Positions 6,937 through 8,638 of a stretch of 8,638 nucleotides of DNA are shown here, in pieces. The notes under the pieces are model-generated. The model was not told the origin of the DNA and did no database searches. It saw only the letters and a program-made list of their open reading frames with translations. Origin of the DNA: an uncultured Collinsella sp. Its GTDB lineage: Bacteria; Actinomycetota; Coriobacteriia; Coriobacteriales; Coriobacteriaceae. The stretch covers positions 1 to 8,638 of the forward strand of contig USKV01000049.1 of the NCBI GenBank assembly GCA_900555355.1, in the 5' to 3' direction. Numbering within the stretch: position 1 is the stretch's first letter; the number at the start of each line of letters is the position of its first letter. The translations under genes and the position numbers were made by a program.

Positions 6937-7545
6937 ATGAATACGTCGACGGACCGCCCGCCACGTTCGGCGTGCCCGACGCATACTCAGCGCCCCTCGG
7001 CTCAAACGCACGAAAAGTCGACCAGGCCCTCGAACCGTTTTTCGGGCTCGGACTTTATGCACTACGCCAACGACAACGCGGTGGTCAAGGCAATTTACGA
7101 CTTTACCCACGGTCCTCAGCGAGGGCTATTCATCGGCATTGTCGTTGCCCTGGTGCTCGTGAGCCTGTATTTCCCCGTGCGCGATCTGTACGTGGCAAAG
7201 CGTTCGAGCGATATCTTGGCCAAGCAGGTCGAGATTCGTCAGCAATACAATGATGAGCTGCAAAAAAGCGTCGACAAACTGCTCTCGGAGGAGGGCATTA
7301 AGGACGCGGCGTCCGAGGACCTGGGCTTGGTGATGCCCGGAGAGACCAAGATTGACGTGCTGGGTCTGGATGACGATTCGGACTCGTCGTCGAGCAAAAA
7401 GTCGTCGAACGCCAAGAAGGCCAGCGAAGTTGCCAAGGAAATCGAAGAAGTCGGTAAGGACGCGCCGTGGTACATCCAGGCGCTCGACATGCTGTTTGGG
7501 TTTAACGGCGTCGAGGGCCAGACGGTCGTGTCCAACGGCAAATAG
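6937..7545 (+). CDS. ftsB: FtsB/DivIC-family septum formation protein
   Basis: The 202-residue protein (from 6937) has the FtsB/DivIC layout: a disordered basic N-terminal tail (1-60), one membrane segment (GLFIGIVVALVLVSLYFPV, 63-81), a coiled-coil stretch (about 85-117), and the motif IKDAASEDLGLVMPGET (121-137), close to the family pattern I-x-x-x-A-R-x-x-L-G-x-x-x-P-G-E. It continues with an acidic Ser-rich linker (145-157) and a helical tail ending near LFGFNGVEG. FtsB-type proteins join FtsL and FtsQ in the divisome and control septal peptidoglycan synthesis; topology is N-terminus inside. The position between eno and ppx is typical of actinobacteria. The start is uncertain: neither ATG 6937 nor the in-frame ATG 7057 has a ribosome binding site, and the best start (6784) is separated by an in-frame TAG. 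Essential domains are intact from either internal start. Confidence 0.85.
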   Translation: MNTSTDRPPRSACPTHTQRPSAQTHEKSTRPSNRFSGSDFMHYANDNAVVKAIYDFTHGPQRGLFIGIVVALVLVSLYFPVRDLYVAKRSSDILAKQVEIRQQYNDELQKSVDKLLSEEGIKDAASEDLGLVMPGETKIDVLGLDDDSDSSSSKKSSNAKKASEVAKEIEEVGKDAPWYIQALDMLFGFNGVEGQTVVSNGK

Positions 7546-7565
7546 CGCCCGGAGGGGAGCCCGCA

Positions 7566-8567
7566 ATGACAAATTGCAAACGCTATAAGGTAGCCGCGAT
7601 CGACCTGGGAACGGTGTCGTCGCGACTGGTGTTGGCCCAGGTCGAGGGCGGGGCGATCGTGGAATCGTCCAAGCATGCCGAGATCACCGACTTGGGCGAG
7701 GGCGTGGACGCGACGGGGCGCTTTTGCGAGGCGGCCGTTGAGCGCGTGCTCGCTGCGTGCCGCATGTTTGTGGACGAGGCTCGTACCTTTGAGGCCGCGT
7801 GCGTCTGCACCACCTGCACGAGTGCCGCGCGCGATGCGTCCAATGCCGCCCTGCTGCTGGACGGCCTGCGCGAGCTGGGGCTCGAACCGCAGGTGATTCC
7901 GGGCGAGGTCGAGGCGCGCCTGACGTTTTTTGGCGTGGCACACGACTTTGCTGGCGAGCGCATCATCGTCGCCGATTCAGGTGGCGGATCCACGGAGCTC
8001 GCGACGGGCGTCTATGCGCCTGAGCGCGGGGTCTTTGCGCTGGAGGGAACGCGCTCACTGGACATCGGTTGCCGTCGCGTGACGGAGCGGTTTTTCTCGG
8101 CGCTGCCGCCAACGGACAGTGAACTTGCCGCCGCTGGCGTATGGGCGGGCGAGCAGTTCTCCGCCTATTTTGAGGGCCTGCCGAGCAATTTTGAGCGTGC
8201 AGAGCGCCTGGTCGCGGTGGGTGGCACCGTCACCACGCTCGTGGCGCTGGTTCACGAGCTGGAGCCGTATGATTCGAGCTTCGTGCACCTGCGCGAGCTT
8301 TCGATGGAACAGATTTCGGCTGCTATCGAGCGCATGTCCACGCTGGACGTGGAGGGCATCGCCGCGCTACCGGGCGTGCAGCCCAAACGCGCGGGCGTGA
8401 TCTTGGCTGGCGCCGTGGTGATTCGCGAGCTCATGCGTGCCGGCGGCTACAAGACGCTCACCGTAAGCGAGAACAGCCTACTCGCTGGCATGGCCGCCAC
8501 CATCAACGAGACTCTCGACGGCACAACCCCCACCATCGGCTGGACTCCCAGCCTCAGCGCCCTTTAA
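7566..8567 (+). CDS. ppx: Ppx/GppA-family phosphatase (exopolyphosphatase-like)
   Basis: The 333-residue protein belongs to the ASKHA-fold Ppx/GppA family, which removes phosphate from polyphosphate or from pppGpp. Motifs in order are VAAIDLGTVSSRLVL (phosphate-1 loop, Asp13), GEVEARL (113-119) with catalytic Glu116 before Ala-Arg, VADSGGGSTEL (phosphate-2, Asp137), LDIGCRRVTERF, AVGGTVTTL, and LPGVQPKRAGVILAGAVV near the C-terminus. The usual pattern is S-G-x-E-E-A-R; here Pro replaces Ser and Val115 replaces the first Glu, while the catalytic Glu remains. It is the short two-lobe form (about 300 residues), without the extra C-terminal domains of E. coli Ppx. The ATG at 7566 has GGAGGGGAG (7551-7559) 6 nt upstream and lies 20 bp after the ftsB stop, so they are probably co-transcribed. 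Whether the substrate is polyphosphate or pppGpp cannot be told. Confidence 0.9.
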   Translation: MTNCKRYKVAAIDLGTVSSRLVLAQVEGGAIVESSKHAEITDLGEGVDATGRFCEAAVERVLAACRMFVDEARTFEAACVCTTCTSAARDASNAALLLDGLRELGLEPQVIPGEVEARLTFFGVAHDFAGERIIVADSGGGSTELATGVYAPERGVFALEGTRSLDIGCRRVTERFFSALPPTDSELAAAGVWAGEQFSAYFEGLPSNFERAERLVAVGGTVTTLVALVHELEPYDSSFVHLRELSMEQISAAIERMSTLDVEGIAALPGVQPKRAGVILAGAVVIRELMRAGGYKTLTVSENSLLAGMAATINETLDGTTPTIGWTPSLSAL

Positions 8568-8638
8568 ATAAGTTGCGGTGAAATACGGACTAAAATCGCC
8601 CTTTGGGGGTGCGGACAGAAAGTTGGACCGTGAAGCGG
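8568..8638. other. noncoding tail downstream of ppx
   Basis: No gene start, T-tailed hairpin or convincing promoter is visible in these 71 bases. A short CCCTTTGGG palindrome at about 8599-8607 lacks a T-run. The terminator of the ftsB-ppx unit, if any, lies beyond the window. Confidence 0.4.

Noticed and set aside
8573..8596. TTGCGG and TAAAAT as a promoter downstream of ppx
   Set aside because: The spacer would be only 12 bp, too short for a normal sigma-70-type promoter.

Overview
The window is a compact, GC-rich (roughly 60-65% by eye) bacterial chromosome segment. Gene content and order suggest an actinobacterium of the class Coriobacteriia, most likely Collinsella-like. This is inferred from codon bias, intergenic style and the mazG-eno-ftsB-ppx order; no 16S or other taxonomic marker is present. 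Genes are tightly packed, most have a clear purine-rich ribosome binding site, and there are no transposases, phage genes, tRNAs, rRNAs or CRISPR arrays.

Region 1 (1-1951, + strand) is the distal end of a histidine biosynthesis operon: the 3' end of hisA (cut by the window edge), hisF, hisI and hisE. HisI and HisE are separate proteins here. A 94-nt imperfect palindrome lies between hisF and hisI. Facing the operon on the minus strand, with only 2 bp between the stop codons, is a PHP-family phosphatase (1954-2865) that most likely supplies the histidinol-phosphatase step of the same pathway.

Region 2 (2866-5159) starts with a 291-bp divergent intergenic region holding a striking dyad (arms of about 20 bp with a 19-nt loop). 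It is followed by a three-gene + strand unit: a stand-alone protein matching only the C-terminal (CTP-binding) domain of the nickel-pincer-cofactor protein LarC, a YfcE-type metallophosphoesterase, and the NTP pyrophosphohydrolase MazG. The unit ends at a clear intrinsic terminator. All three look like nucleotide or phosphate-ester enzymes.

Region 3 (5160-8638) holds enolase with its own promoter-like leader (including a possible 15-codon upstream ORF), a strong terminator, an extended -10 promoter, an FtsB/DivIC-type septum protein and a Ppx/GppA phosphatase. The order mazG-eno-ftsB-ppx is known from other actinobacteria, but the DUF501 gene usually found between ftsB and ppx is absent. The reading frame of the septum gene extends upstream to a well-placed start at 6784 but is cut by an in-frame TAG at 6901-6903, which looks like a nonsense mutation or an otherwise unusual start.

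Nothing here is a clearly new multi-gene system. The points most worth following up are the orphan LarC2-like gene with its upstream dyad, the interrupted ftsB frame, the hisF-hisI palindrome and the possible eno leader peptide.
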